This document shows positions 19,283 to 29,820 of a stretch of DNA of 64,000 nucleotides, piece by piece. Position numbers and translations under genes: made by a program. The stretch is taken from positions 310,001 through 374,000 of the forward strand of contig OZ037834.1 in NCBI GenBank assembly GCA_964035575.1, in the 5' to 3' direction. Position 1 is the stretch's first letter. Each line of letters starts with the position of its first letter. The notes under the pieces are model-generated. The model had not been told where the DNA came from and ran no database searches. It saw only the letters and a program-made list of their open reading frames with translations. This stretch comes from Rhynchopus sp. YZ270_cl-10. Lineage: Eukaryota > Euglenozoa > Diplonemea > Diplonemida > Diplonemidae.

Positions 19283-19540
19283 ACATTTTTTTCTTTTTGA
19301 CGTTATCTCCACCCCCATCCCCCACCTCCACAACCCCCCCCGCTACTCCCAGCAACAATTTCAAGGTTTCCTTTCATTTATTGTTCTCTCTTTTTTAGTT
19401 GTATTGTTTCTTTTTTTCTTTTTTCCCCCCCTCCCTCCTCCCCCTTCTCCCCGGGCAGATGTGGTAAAAAATTTAAAATCAAAATAAAAAAAAAGCAACC
19501 TTCCATTTTTTCCTCCTTCCCTTCTATTCCCCTCACAAAG

Positions 19541-19965
19541 CCTCCCCTCACCCTTCCGCCCTTATTCCATCTCTGCTCTTCGCTCTGCTGCATTTCGTCT
19601 GTTTGGGTTATCTCTTGTTGAGGGGGATGGGGTGGCAGAGCCGGTTATTGCTTCCTTCTGCTTCTCTCTGACGCTCCTGTCCTTGTAGCGTTGTCCCCCA
19701 CAGCGGCTTGGTTCTTTGACGTTGATGATGTACACCCTAGCAGTAGTCCTGTGCTTGGATGTCACCGCCTCTAGACCGTCCAAAGCCTTTGGGTGTTTGT
19801 CTCGAAGAGAGGTGAATGTGGTCGGGTGGGTGCCTGGGTGAGGGTCCGCCTGTCGGACCCTGCACACTTTCCAAGTTTACCTTTTCGTTTTCTTGTGCGT
19901 TTCTCCCGCAATACATCTCCACACAGGTACAGTACTCTCCCAGCATCACCTCATAAACAACCACA
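19541..19965. promoter_or_regulatory. GC-balanced upstream region and leader of first paralogue
   Basis: Composition changes from CT-rich spacer to balanced sequence about 400 bp before the ATG at 19966. A minus-strand frame of 101 codons (19562-19867) exists here but resembles nothing I know and is not listed as a gene. The last 80 bases (TTTCTCCCGCAATACATCTC, CACAGGTACAGTACT, GCATCACC, ACAACCACAATG) are closely matched before the second paralogue (24178-24264). They are therefore probably a conserved leader or splice-acceptor/promoter segment. Confidence 0.45.
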
Positions 19966-22787
19966 ATGAGCGGACTCGAGGCACGTTTCATTTTTAACTA
20001 TAACGAGGCTAAAAAGACCGCGGCTCAAAATTCCGAGGCTAAAAGTAAGAAGGCTAAAAGTACCGAGCAGGAACGCGCCAGACCACGGCACATGTACCAC
20101 TTCAAATCCTCGGATGCTTGGAACCCAAACAACTTCAAAACTGATATCAAGGCTATCCTGGCTTGCAAGGAATTCACCGACCTCGTGCGACAACTGCAGT
20201 ATCCTGCTGGGGTCGAGTTGCTCTGCACGTTGCGCCAGAACAACGAGATCGACGACAACGCACCAACGGAGAAGATCGTAAGGCTGCTGCTGACAGAGTT
20301 CATAAGGAAAGACGGTGAGCTGAAGGGGAGACAGCTGCAGTGCAACACAAATGTGTTCCTCGCCCGCGCAGAGCACTGCAAGTTTTATAAGGAACTCTCT
20401 GAAGGCACATTGGTTAAGAATTCAAAGATATTCGCGAGCCTGCACCCGACCCTGAAACACCCCATCAATGCTCAAGGGTCACTGCCCGAAGAGGATGGGT
20501 TCATGCGTGTGCAATTCGAGAAAGAGTTCCAAGAAGACAGCGGCGTGGAGGGCATCGAAAGACGCGCAAAGGAAAAGTACGGCGAGAACCCCGGGCAAGA
20601 ACTCATGAGCTTTGAGGCGCGCTGGACCAAGGAGGGGAAGATCAACTTTGAATTCAAGCTGCCCCTCAGCGGGGAAAGTGTAACGAACGAGGACTTCGCA
20701 CACCTGCCGTGCCCTGTCGCGAAGGATAGGTTCAACTACGACGTACACGTGCTCCCCGTTGTGTCCACGCCAGAGCAGTTCTTCGAGGCATTCGATGATG
20801 CGCCACAGAATTGGAACACTGTCTACGTGGACGACGAGCTTCAAGGCAAACTCAATGACGCTTACCTGAAAAATAACGACGTAGTTGTCAAGGAGCGCCT
20901 CATTGTGGTGACTGTGGCGCACAAAGACCGCAAACACTTGGAAGTCACTTACACTGTGAAGGAGAGCAAGCCTGGGGATCCGACCCGCATCTTTAACCCC
21001 GTCGATGAAGCAAAAAGCCTACTGCAGCGCTCCCTTGTGTCCGGCATCAAATGCCAACGCGATCACAACCACAATATCAAGACTTGTTCATATTATCACT
21101 CGAAGGAGAAAGCCTCCGACATCATCAAGGAGGTGCGTCGCGGGCAAAAGTACATCGACGCCGACGCCAAAAATGACAAAAACCCCACCGGGTTCAAGGA
21201 CTATATGTGTCGTGGGTATTCTTGGCTGTGGGGGAACATTGACAAGAACTTTGCTGGTAAGAACTATTTCAGGACGGATGTGGCCATTGTGTTCAATAAC
21301 AACAAGAAGGAGACTGGTGAGTGGGTGGTGACACACCGAAGAGCAGCTGAAATGACAGAGAGAATCAGCACAGATGGGGAATCAGTTATGGTGTATGAGA
21401 AAAAGACGGAAACCCTGGAAGAAGGGCTGAAAAGGTCTTTGAACACAGTGCAGGGGATGTACGAACTTCTCAGCGACGACCCAGACTTGCTCGACAAACT
21501 CGACTGTAAGTACCTCACTCGGGCGACTGTCCGTTACCCCCCGCCGGTCCCTAAAGCGATACCGTACTGCCGATTCTACGGAGGAAGGCTGTCCCAGCTC
21601 TCCAACAGTCTGTCGTTTGCACTTGCCAAGACCAAAGAAGAGGCGGATAAACTGAAGGTCAGCCTTACGTCCTCGAAGTGGGGAGGTGTGAAGAGGGATA
21701 CATCAGGACACACAGCGAAGAGTTTCCTGCGAAAGCTCTGGGGAAGACGGTTGGGTGGATCTGGAGGTATCAAGGTAAGCCGTACTGTAATAACAAAGCT
21801 GCAGACTTGTTTGTGTTCTGCGACGTAGATGGGTACAGCGGCCTCTGGTTCGGAAAAAATAAGCCACCAGACAGCGTGCAGACGTGGGCTAGACAGGACC
21901 TAGTGAACGAATTCGAGGACGAACTCTCTTCCTTGAAGGAAGCCCGCCCTGCACAAGACAAATCCTCGACCGCAGGACCACCGATTTCTTCAGCGAAGGG
22001 CGCAAGCTCTGCGCAAGACATATCTTCCTCTTCACAACTTCCCCAGAAATCTTCCTCAAAGCAAGCCGGGAAAGCAGCGTACTCACCAGCCTCTGCACTA
22101 GACACATCCTCGGCCGCAGAACCACTGTTTTTTTCAGCGGATAAAAACCCGTCTCCCACTACACGAGCGGGGCAGGATGCTTCCCGGAGAGCTTCCCAGG
22201 GAGATTCCCAAAAGCGAGCCCAACGATTGGTTTCTTCAGCGAAGGGCGCAAGCTCCGCGCAAGACACATCTTCCTCTTTACAAACTCCCCAGAAATCTTC
22301 CTCAAAGCAAGCCGGGAAAGCAGCGTACTCACCAGCCTCTGCACGAGACACATCCTCGGCCGCAGGACCACTGATTTCTTCAGCGAAGGGCGCAAGCTCC
22401 GCGCAAGACGCATCTTCCCAGCAGTCTTTCCCACAGAAGCAAGCCGGAAATGCTTCATCCCCCTCTCCAGCAGCGGACTCATCAGCCTCTGCACATGCCA
22501 CATCCTTGCCAACCACTGCAGGACCAGATGATCTGAAGGTGTGCAAGGGCGTTATTAACGGCCATCTGGAAGAGCTGGAGGACGTCCTCCTATCCAAGGA
22601 GAGAGTCAACACGATGCAAAAACTACTGAATGAACCGGGTATGTCCGAGTTGAGGTGCATAGCCATGGGTCGGCAACTTATGTTGAACGAATGGGAGGAA
22701 TGCTCTCGCAGAGACTTGGTAGCTTTAATTAAAGGCACACTGTCTGATATGCGCAAACTGTGCCCCGGTACCTCGTACCTACGTTAG
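19966..22787 (+). pseudogene. First tandem paralogue, unknown family, frame changes near 21690
   Basis: Sister of the gene at 24265-27153; function not recognised. It starts MSGLEARFIFNYNEAKKTAA, matching MSGL in the sister, and both share the leader. The globular part (to about residue 575) follows the sister closely, for example CPVAKDRFNYDVHV and LTRATVRYPPPV. The zinc-finger-like cluster is weaker: Cys363, Cys374 and His378, with only His367/His369 between, where the sister has four ligands spaced as in CCCH fingers. Near 21690 one base is missing relative to the sister. The first frame therefore ends at 21828, while the homologous protein continues in the next frame (YIRTHSEEFPAKALGKTVGW) to the stop at 22787. 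The tail is Ser/Ala/Gln-rich with three copies of a repeat, followed by a conserved charged helix-like end. It may be a recent pseudogene, a sequencing error or programmed frameshifting. Confidence 0.7.
21980..22470 (+). repeat. Coding tandem repeat in tail of first paralogue
   Basis: Three copies of a unit of about 145 bp, at 21980-22130, 22230-22375 and 22372-22470 (partial). They encode SSAKGASSAQDTSSS then SSSKQAGKAAYSPASARD. The low-complexity, probably disordered tail of the sister gene is Pro-rich instead, so this repeat arose after the two split. Confidence 0.7.
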
Positions 22788-24128
22788 TTGTGTCCTTCCC
22801 CCGCTTTTGATTTGTTTTCTTGTTTGTTTGTTTTTTTTCTATCATATTTTTTGTGTTCCTCACTCAAATACGTGTGCCGAGTGAGCCTATTCCCCTCCCC
22901 TTTTTGTTCCTGCTTTCCGAAAAAGTGGTCTGCACATTCTTAACTACCACACACTAGATATCTCGTTCGCACGTTTCTCAGGAATGAGCGATGATTTGTT
23001 TGCAGCTTCACTATTCTTTATGCATATGCCGGAATGTATGACCAACAACTCTGGTCCTTTCCTTGGGCGACTGCGCGAAATTATGTGATTTCTAATTTTC
23101 ACTTCCCAGGCACATTTTCCACCTGCGGCATATAATAATGTCGAGGAACGGTTGCAAGTCCACATACCCTCACCCCCTCTTTCGAAGCCACATCACGTAG
23201 GCATGGACATGTATAGGTCACTGTGCTTGTTCACCTCTCTCTCTCTCTGTTGTTGGTGTTGCTATAGCTTCAGCGCATTGACGTTATTCTTTTTCTTTCA
23301 AGTTTTCTTCTTCTCTATTCTTTTTTCTGTCATAACACGGGTGGTATCCGGGTTCAGATTCCAGGTAATCCCAGGAAATTTCCAGTATTTCAGATCTGGA
23401 ATTTTTCTCGAGTAAACGGGTGTACGGGAGGCTGTGGTTACTTCATTCGAGTATCCGTGAGCATCTGTGCACTGTGAGGGTGATTGTGGGAATAAATCTG
23501 AGAACCCTGGAATCAATCCTGCCCATGTTATTTATTATTTTTTGACTTTTGTTTGCCTCTTTTATGTAACCCACCATGGAGTGGCGAGGTGGCAGTAGAG
23601 CCAAAGCAAACATAGGCAGCTCACAGAGACACATGTCCATGACGAGTCTTTGTGACGTTGTGATATGTATTCGTCCACCACCCCTCGCCACTCCACTGTC
23701 TTGTATCGCATTGTTTACCCTCTATCGCCATTCATTACAAGCTCAGTGGTACAATAAATGTGCACATCTTCGGTGTCTGCACTAATGCCAGCCTCCGATT
23801 ACCACCTCTTTCAACAAAAAGGAAAAACTGTTGTGTTCACTTTGAAAATAAACAAATGTCAACCCACCCATCCCAACATCAAGGGTCCTCATATGCCCTG
23901 ATGTCGGGTAAAAAAGGGCCCTTGCCGTCTGGTACAGCATGCACACCCCTCAGCCATCCGCAGCCATTGGGACCACTCTTGGCATTTTGTGCCCTCTTAC
24001 AATCACGTCCAAATGGACTTCCTTGACGAAGCATGCTTGGGTGTTATCTCTCAGGACTCTCTCTCACTGCATGGTCTGGGGCATGTGGACCGTGTCAACA
24101 GCATCTTTTGTGTGCACCCAATGACCCA
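22753..24128 (+). repeat. Segmental duplication, copy 1
   Basis: Begins in the last codons of the first paralogue (GCAAACTGTGCCCCGGTACC) and runs through its 3' flank to about 137 bp before the second paralogue's ATG. Copy 2 is 28405-29820, very similar base by base with small insertions. Within it are a CT microsatellite (CTCTCTCTCTCT near 23236), an A/T-rich box CATATAATAATG near 23128 and inverted GTGGCGAGGTGG / CCACCACCCCTCGCCAC (about 23581 and 23676). No coding frame of substance. Confidence 0.85.
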
Positions 24129-24177
24129 AGGTGTGGTCCTTCGGAGAGTTTTCTTGTTGTAGCACTGTCCAGGGTTA

Positions 24178-24264
24178 CTTTTTTGTTTTTCTTGTACGTT
24201 TCTCCCACAATCCATCTCCACAGGTACAGTACTATCTTTTAGCATCACCACACAAGCAACCACA
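24178..24264 (+). promoter_or_regulatory. Conserved leader of second paralogue
   Basis: TTTCTCCCACAATCCATCTC, CACAGGTACAGTACTATC, AGCATCACC, GCAACCACAATG. Nearly identical to the leader of the first paralogue. The T/C-rich stretch ending in CACAG could be a splice acceptor, but that is inference. Confidence 0.5.
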
Positions 24265-27153
24265 ATGAGCGGACTCAGGGAAAGCGTCTGGGATAAATAT
24301 GCCAAGGGGGAAGACGCCAACGGACCACGGTATATGTGCCACTATAAACCTGCGGACGCAGCGCCTGAGGACCGAAAGAACTTCGCTGATATGAAGGAGA
24401 TCCTGGACGAGGAATTTCCCAACCACGTGCGGCAACTGCGGTATTCTGCTGGGGGCGAGTTGCTCCGCATGTTCCACCGTGACAGCAAGATCCGCGACAA
24501 AATGATCAAAGGAAATATACCAACAGCCACCACGGAGAAGCTCGCAAGGCTGCGGCTGACAACGTTCAAAACGAAGAATAACGAGCTGAAGGGGAAACAG
24601 CTGCAGTGCGACACAAACGTGTACCTCACCTACGCAGAGCGCTGCAGGATTCATAAGGAGCTCTCTGAAGGCACATCGGATATCAATTTCCCAGAGATAT
24701 TCGCGAGCCTGTACCCGACCCTGATACACCCCATCGATGCTCAAGGGTTGCAGTCTGTATCCGGAGAGGATGGGTTCATGCGTGTGCAATTCAGCGACAA
24801 CTTCAACAAAGACAGCGGCGTGAACGGCATCAAAAAACGCGCTAAGAATTTTGGGGGACCAAAGCTCACGAGCTTCGAGGTGCGCTGGACCAAGGAGGGG
24901 AAGACCAACTTTGAATTCAAGCTGCCCCTCAGCAAGACATGTGTAACGAACAAGGACTTTGCACACCTGCCGTGCCCTGTCGCGAAGGATAGGTTCAACT
25001 ACGATGTCCACGTGCACTCCGTTGTGTCGACGACAGAGCAGTTCTTCAAGGCATTCGCTGATTCGCAACAGAATTGGAACACTGTCTACGTGAACGACAT
25101 CGAGCTTCTGAAAAAACTCCAGCTACCTGACCTGAGAAAGAACAACGCTTCCAGTACCTACGAGCGCTGCATTGTGGTGACTGTGACGCACAAAGACCTG
25201 AAGTACCTGGAAGTCACTTACACTGTGAAGGAGAGCAAGCCTGGGGAGGAGGACAGCATCGTAGACCCCGTGGCTAAAGCAGACGACCTACTGAAGTACT
25301 GCCTTGTGGACTCCCTCAAATGCGATCCAAGCAAAGGTGCGTGTCAAGGGCTCGAAAAGTGTGCATATTATCACGTGAAGAGGGACGCCACCACTGCCGA
25401 CATCATCAAGGACGTGCTTCGTGGGGAAAAGTGCATCGACGCCGCCGCCAAAATAGTCAACAAATCCGGTTTCAAGGACAGCATGCGTCGTGCGTATTCT
25501 CTGCTGTGGCAGAACATCGACCTGAACTTCGTTGATAAGAACGGACCCCACGCGGACCTCGAAGTAGCCGTTGTGTTCGAGAACAAAAAGAAGGAGGATC
25601 GTGGGTGGGTGGTGACACACCAAAGAGCAGCTAAAATGACCAGAACCAGCAAAGATGGGAAACGGACAGAAGTTACGGTGAAGGAGAAAGAGAAGGAAAC
25701 CCTGGAAGACGGGCTGAAGAGGTCTTTGCAAACGGTGCAGAGTATGTACGAACTCCTCAACTCATCCTTGCTCGGCAGTCTCGACTGCAAGCTCCTCACT
25801 CGGGTGACTGTCCGTTACCCCCCACCGGTTGACTCAATGAAGTACTGCCGATTCTACGGGGGATGGCTGGCCGAGCTCTCCAAAAGTCTGTTGTTTGCAC
25901 TTGCCGAGTCCGAAAAAAAGGCAGACATTGTGAAGGACCACCATACGTCCTCAAAGTGGGAAGATGTGACGAAGGGATACATCAGGACACACAAAGCAGA
26001 GTTTCCTGCGGAAGCTCTGAAGGGGAAGACGGTTGGGCTGATCTGGACTTACGGAGGTGAGACGTACTGTAATGACAAAGCTGCAGACTACTTTGTGTTC
26101 AGTGACGCAAAGGGGTTCAGCGGCCTCTGGTTCGATGGAGAAGATAAGCCAGCAGACGACGTGCGTGAGGGGACTGAGGGACTGGACAAAGTTAAGAATT
26201 TCTATGGCGAATACCCGTCCTTGGAGCCCAAGCAAGCCGCCCAGACACCCAAAACCCCGCCTTCCCAGCTAGCTTCCCGCACCCCCCCCGTACAAGCTTT
26301 GCCCTCATCTCCTCAAAAGCAAGCCATGCAAGCCGCATCTCCCCCAGAGCAAGCCGGGAACGCTTCGTCCCCCCCTCCAGCAGCGCACCCAGCAGCCCCT
26401 GCACGAGACAGACCCTCGCCAACCGCAGGACCACTGGACAGCGGTGCACTGCGTTTCTCCTCATCTCCCCAAAAGCAAGCCACGCAAGCTTCATCTTCGC
26501 CGAAGGCACCGCACAGTAGCCCCGAGCAAGCCGCATCTCCCCCTTCACACGGGCCCCACGCAAGCTCCGACCCCCCCAGCAAACGGGCTCCCCAGCTGCC
26601 TCCCTCAGAGCAAGCCGGGAATGCCTCGCCCCCCTCTCCAGCACCGCACTCAGCAGCCAGCACAAGACAGACCCTAGTCAACCACAGGACCACTGAACAG
26701 CAGTACACCGCGTTTTACCCACCATACAGCCTCGCGCCCCCTTCACACGGGCCCCACGCAAGCTACGCCCATCCCTCCCACCCGCCTTCCCAGCTGCCTC
26801 CCCCAGAGCAAGCCGTGAATGCTTCGTTCTTCCCTTCAGTAGCGTACCGACCAGCCCCACAAGACAGATCTTTGCCAACCGCAGGACCACGCAACAGCGT
26901 TGTACGGCCTCGGCACAAGATGATGATTAGCAGCTATCTGGAGGAACTGTCGGAATTCAGCCACCTCGAGAGGAGGGTCAAGGTGATGCGAGAGATACTG
27001 AATGAACCGGACCTGTCCTCTGTCGAGATGTGCGAGGACATGGATGTGGAACTTAATCTGATGAAGAGACAGAACAGCGGGAAGGAATGCCCTAGCAGCG
27101 ACCTCGTGCACGCAATTGAAGACACACTGTCCGTGATAAAGCGCGGTACGTAG
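24265..27153 (+). CDS. Second tandem paralogue, unknown family with CCCH-type cluster
   Basis: 962 aa, intact and without introns; family not recognised. Residues 1-640 look globular. Within them Cys353-x6-Cys360-x5-Cys366-x3-His370 fits a CCCH zinc finger, a fold that usually binds RNA. A second conserved block follows at 570-625 (GYIRTHKAEFPAEALKGKTV to FSGLWF). Residues about 650-885 are Pro/Ser/Ala/Gln-rich with many PPSQ, EQAGNAS and SPQKQA repeats and are probably disordered. The last 75 residues (SSYLEELSEFSHLERRVKVM, LNEPDLSSVEMCEDMDVEL) are charged and helix-like, and they are conserved in the sister gene. No signal peptide or membrane segment, so probably intracellular. One zinc finger alone does not prove RNA binding. 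Confidence 0.88.
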   Translation: MSGLRESVWDKYAKGEDANGPRYMCHYKPADAAPEDRKNFADMKEILDEEFPNHVRQLRYSAGGELLRMFHRDSKIRDKMIKGNIPTATTEKLARLRLTTFKTKNNELKGKQLQCDTNVYLTYAERCRIHKELSEGTSDINFPEIFASLYPTLIHPIDAQGLQSVSGEDGFMRVQFSDNFNKDSGVNGIKKRAKNFGGPKLTSFEVRWTKEGKTNFEFKLPLSKTCVTNKDFAHLPCPVAKDRFNYDVHVHSVVSTTEQFFKAFADSQQNWNTVYVNDIELLKKLQLPDLRKNNASSTYERCIVVTVTHKDLKYLEVTYTVKESKPGEEDSIVDPVAKADDLLKYCLVDSLKCDPSKGACQGLEKCAYYHVKRDATTADIIKDVLRGEKCIDAAAKIVNKSGFKDSMRRAYSLLWQNIDLNFVDKNGPHADLEVAVVFENKKKEDRGWVVTHQRAAKMTRTSKDGKRTEVTVKEKEKETLEDGLKRSLQTVQSMYELLNSSLLGSLDCKLLTRVTVRYPPPVDSMKYCRFYGGWLAELSKSLLFALAESEKKADIVKDHHTSSKWEDVTKGYIRTHKAEFPAEALKGKTVGLIWTYGGETYCNDKAADYFVFSDAKGFSGLWFDGEDKPADDVREGTEGLDKVKNFYGEYPSLEPKQAAQTPKTPPSQLASRTPPVQALPSSPQKQAMQAASPPEQAGNASSPPPAAHPAAPARDRPSPTAGPLDSGALRFSSSPQKQATQASSSPKAPHSSPEQAASPPSHGPHASSDPPSKRAPQLPPSEQAGNASPPSPAPHSAASTRQTLVNHRTTEQQYTAFYPPYSLAPPSHGPHASYAHPSHPPSQLPPPEQAVNASFFPSVAYRPAPQDRSLPTAGPRNSVVRPRHKMMISSYLEELSEFSHLERRVKVMREILNEPDLSSVEMCEDMDVELNLMKRQNSGKECPSSDLVHAIEDTLSVIKRGT

Positions 27154-28131
27154 ACACCTAGGCCCCGCCCTGCTCTGGTTTTGTTACATCGATCGAGGGA
27201 CGTGCTGTGTCCTACCTGATGATGCATATCATAATATAGTATTATACAACGGGCGGAGGGGGTGGGGGAGAAAAACTGAAGGAAAAAACGTCCCGCCAGT
27301 CCAGATCCTTATTCTCGCCCTTTTTCGCTAAAACCAGATGCCCCCTCATTTTTTTTGACATTTTTTAAACCTGTATTTTTAAGCGTTTTTATTTTTGTAC
27401 ATCCTTTCGTGTCTGTAAAATGGACAATGAATGATTAAACTAGTTTTAATCATTGCTTGGGTGGCGAACTACTAAGTCCAGAATATTCAGCACACGTTTT
27501 TCTCCTTTTTTCTTTCTTTTTTTCTGTGTTTGCTTGAAGTTTTCTGTCTGATACACAAACAGGATGTGACTGGTATTTGTTTGGATTGGTGGCAATTTAC
27601 GGAATACTTTCCGTATATACGGCAGCCATCAAGACGAAGACTCTTTAGGTTACCCCTCCCCCTGGTGAGGGGAAATGTTTATTTATAAAAAAACACCCCT
27701 GGTGAGCAGACAGGACATATCCTGTAAGGACAAAGGAAAAGGGGGGGAGAAAACTTTTAGTAAACACGTAGTATTTGACAAAATGCCCGAGACCCTCGTG
27801 AAAAGTCGCGCGTTCTGCGTATCCACCTGCCCCGCTTGTTTTCCCTCCTCTCTGTTCCCCTTTGTGCTCCACAACATTTTCTGTACTTCAGGCAAACACA
27901 TTCAAACCGTAAATCTGCGTATTTACCGTTATCAAGTCGAGGGGAAAAAAAAAAAAAAAATAGAAATAAAGTCCACACCCACGAGGCGAGCGTTTTGGCA
28001 GGCGCTTGTAAGGACAGCCAAAAGACTTGATTCTGAAACAGAAGTGGTGTGGAAGCGAACAACAAACAACCTCAATTTTTCCTCTCCCCGTTTTCAGTAT
28101 CGAGTCTCTCGAGCATTTTTTAATTTTGTGT

Positions 28132-28245
28132 GTGCACGTTTAGGAAGGCAACTAACTTCCCCTTTAGCCCGCCGACTTCATTTTCTTGGAACTTCCAAGA
28201 CTGTACATGCGCTGTTAAAAGGAAGGGTAAATGCGTTTCAAAAAA
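28132..28245 (+). repeat. A-tailed dispersed repeat (SINE-like), copy 2
   Basis: GTGCACGTTTAGGAAGGCAA, CTTCCCCTTTAGCCCGCCGA, TTCATTTTCTTGGAACTTCC and an end in GTTTCAAAAAAG. Same order as 16766-16917. Confidence 0.55.
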
Positions 28246-28257
28246 GAAAAAAAGTTA

Positions 28258-28307
28258 TAGTGGAGTTCATCCTCGGGTGTCTACACTAATACAACCAAGT
28301 TTTCAAA
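28258..28307 (+). repeat. Dispersed short repeat GTGGAG/CCAAGTTTTC, copy 9
   Basis: Almost identical to the copy at 1-46. It sits directly after the A tail of the 28132 repeat, as if insertion favours A-rich sites. Confidence 0.75.
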
Positions 28308-28404
28308 AAAAGAAAAAAAGAGCAACATTATCGAAATGAGCCCACATCCTTGTTCTCGCCTTTTTCCTCGCATTCTTCTTTGCACGCCCTTTTTATGTTG
28401 TGCT

Positions 28405-29820
28405 GCAAACTGTGCCCCGGTACCTCGTACCTACGTTAGTTGTGCCCTTCCCCCGCTTTTGATTTGTTTTCTTGTTTGTTTGTTTTTTTCTATCATATTT
28501 TTTGTGTTCCTCACTCAAATACGTGTGCCGAGTGAGCCTATTCCCCTCCCCTTTTTGTTCCCCTGCTTCTGAAAAACCAAGAAAGCAGTTCAGTGTTTGG
28601 ACTGGATGGAATGTGCACACCTGTGGTCTGCACATTCTCGTTCGCACGTTTCTAAGGAATGAGCGATCTGATGATTTGTTTGCAGCTTCACTATTCTTTT
28701 CTGATGCATATGCCGGAATGTATCGGTAACCAACAACTCTGGTCCTTTCCTTGGGCGACTGCGCGAAATTATGTGATTTCTAATTTTCACTTCCCAGGCA
28801 CATTTTCCACCTGCGGCATATAATAATATCGAGGAACGGTTGCAAGTCCACATACCCTCACCCCCTCTTTCGAAGCCACATCACGTAGGCATGGACATGT
28901 ATAGGTCACTGTGCTTGTTCACCTCTCTCTCTCTCTCTGTTGTTGGTGTTGCTATAGCTTCAGCGCATTGTCGTTATTCTTTTTCTTTCAAGTTTTCTTC
29001 TTCTCTATTATTTACTCTATATCATAACATGGGTGGTTTCCGGTTCAGATTCCAGGTAATTCTGGATTTCGGCGGTGATTTTTTGAAGTGAACATGTGTA
29101 CGGGAGGCTGTGGTTACTTCATTCGAGTATCCGTGAGCATCCGTGCACTGCGAGGGTGATTGTGGGAATGAATCTGAGAACCCTGGAATCAATCCTGCCC
29201 ATGTTATTTAAAAATAAATTATTTTTTTGATTTTTGTTTGCCTCTTTTATGTAACCCACCATGGAGTGGCGAGGTGGCAGTAGAGCCAAAGCAAACATAT
29301 GCACCTCACAGAGACACATGTCCATGACGGGTCTTTGTGATGTTGTGATATGTATCGTCCACCACCCCTCGCCACTCCACTGTCTTGTATCGCATTGTTT
29401 ACCCTCTATCGCCATTCATTACAAGCTCATTGGTACAATGTGCACATCTTCGGGTGTCTGCACTAATGCCAGCCTCCGATTACCACCTCTTTTCAACAAA
29501 AAGGAAAAAAATGTTGTGTTCACTTTGAAAATAAGCAAATGTCAACCCACCCATCCCAACATCAAGGGTCCTCATATGCCCCGATGTCGGGTAAAGGGAA
29601 CTAAAGAAGGCCCTTGCCATCCTGGTACAGCATGCACACCCCTCAGCCATCCGCAGCCATTGGGACCACTCTTGGCATTTTGTGCCCTCTTACAATCACG
29701 TCCAAATGGACTTCCTTGACGAAGCATGCTTGGGTGTTATCTCTCAGGACTCTCTCTCTCACATGGTCTGGGGCATGTGGACCATGTCAACATGCATCCA
29801 TAGTGTGTACCCAATGACCC
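28405..29820 (+). repeat. Segmental duplication, copy 2
   Basis: Duplicate of 22753-24128. It includes the final codons and stop of the first paralogue without the rest of that gene, so it is not part of a working gene. It ends about 160 bp before the giant gene's ATG. Confidence 0.85.

Larger units (their letters stand above)
17775..19540. other. AT- and pyrimidine-rich spacer, no gene seen
   Basis: Contains dispersed repeats, a MITE and long CT-rich tracts (for example around 18003-18030 and 19400-19450). No coding texture. Confidence 0.65.
27154..28404. other. Spacer between second paralogue and duplicated block
   Basis: No convincing gene. A frame at 27675-28289 has weak coding texture and crosses a 16-base A run and two dispersed repeats, so it is not called. 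A hairpin AATGATTAAACTAGTTTTAA then TCATT (27430-27454) lies 280 bp after the stop. A dispersed A-tailed repeat (28132-28245) and a GTGGAG-family repeat (28258-28307) follow. Confidence 0.6.

Noticed and set aside
19562-19867. Minus-strand frame of 101 codons upstream of the first paralogue
   Set aside because: Composition is gene-like, but no family is recognised and it sits in the probable promoter region; not enough to call a gene.
21770-22756. Minus-strand frame of 328 codons opposite the first paralogue's tail
   Set aside because: Shadow of the Ser/Ala-rich tail repeat on the sense strand.
27675-28289. Plus-strand frame of 204 codons after the second paralogue
   Set aside because: Crosses a 16-base A run, a SINE-like repeat and part of another repeat; no conserved motif.
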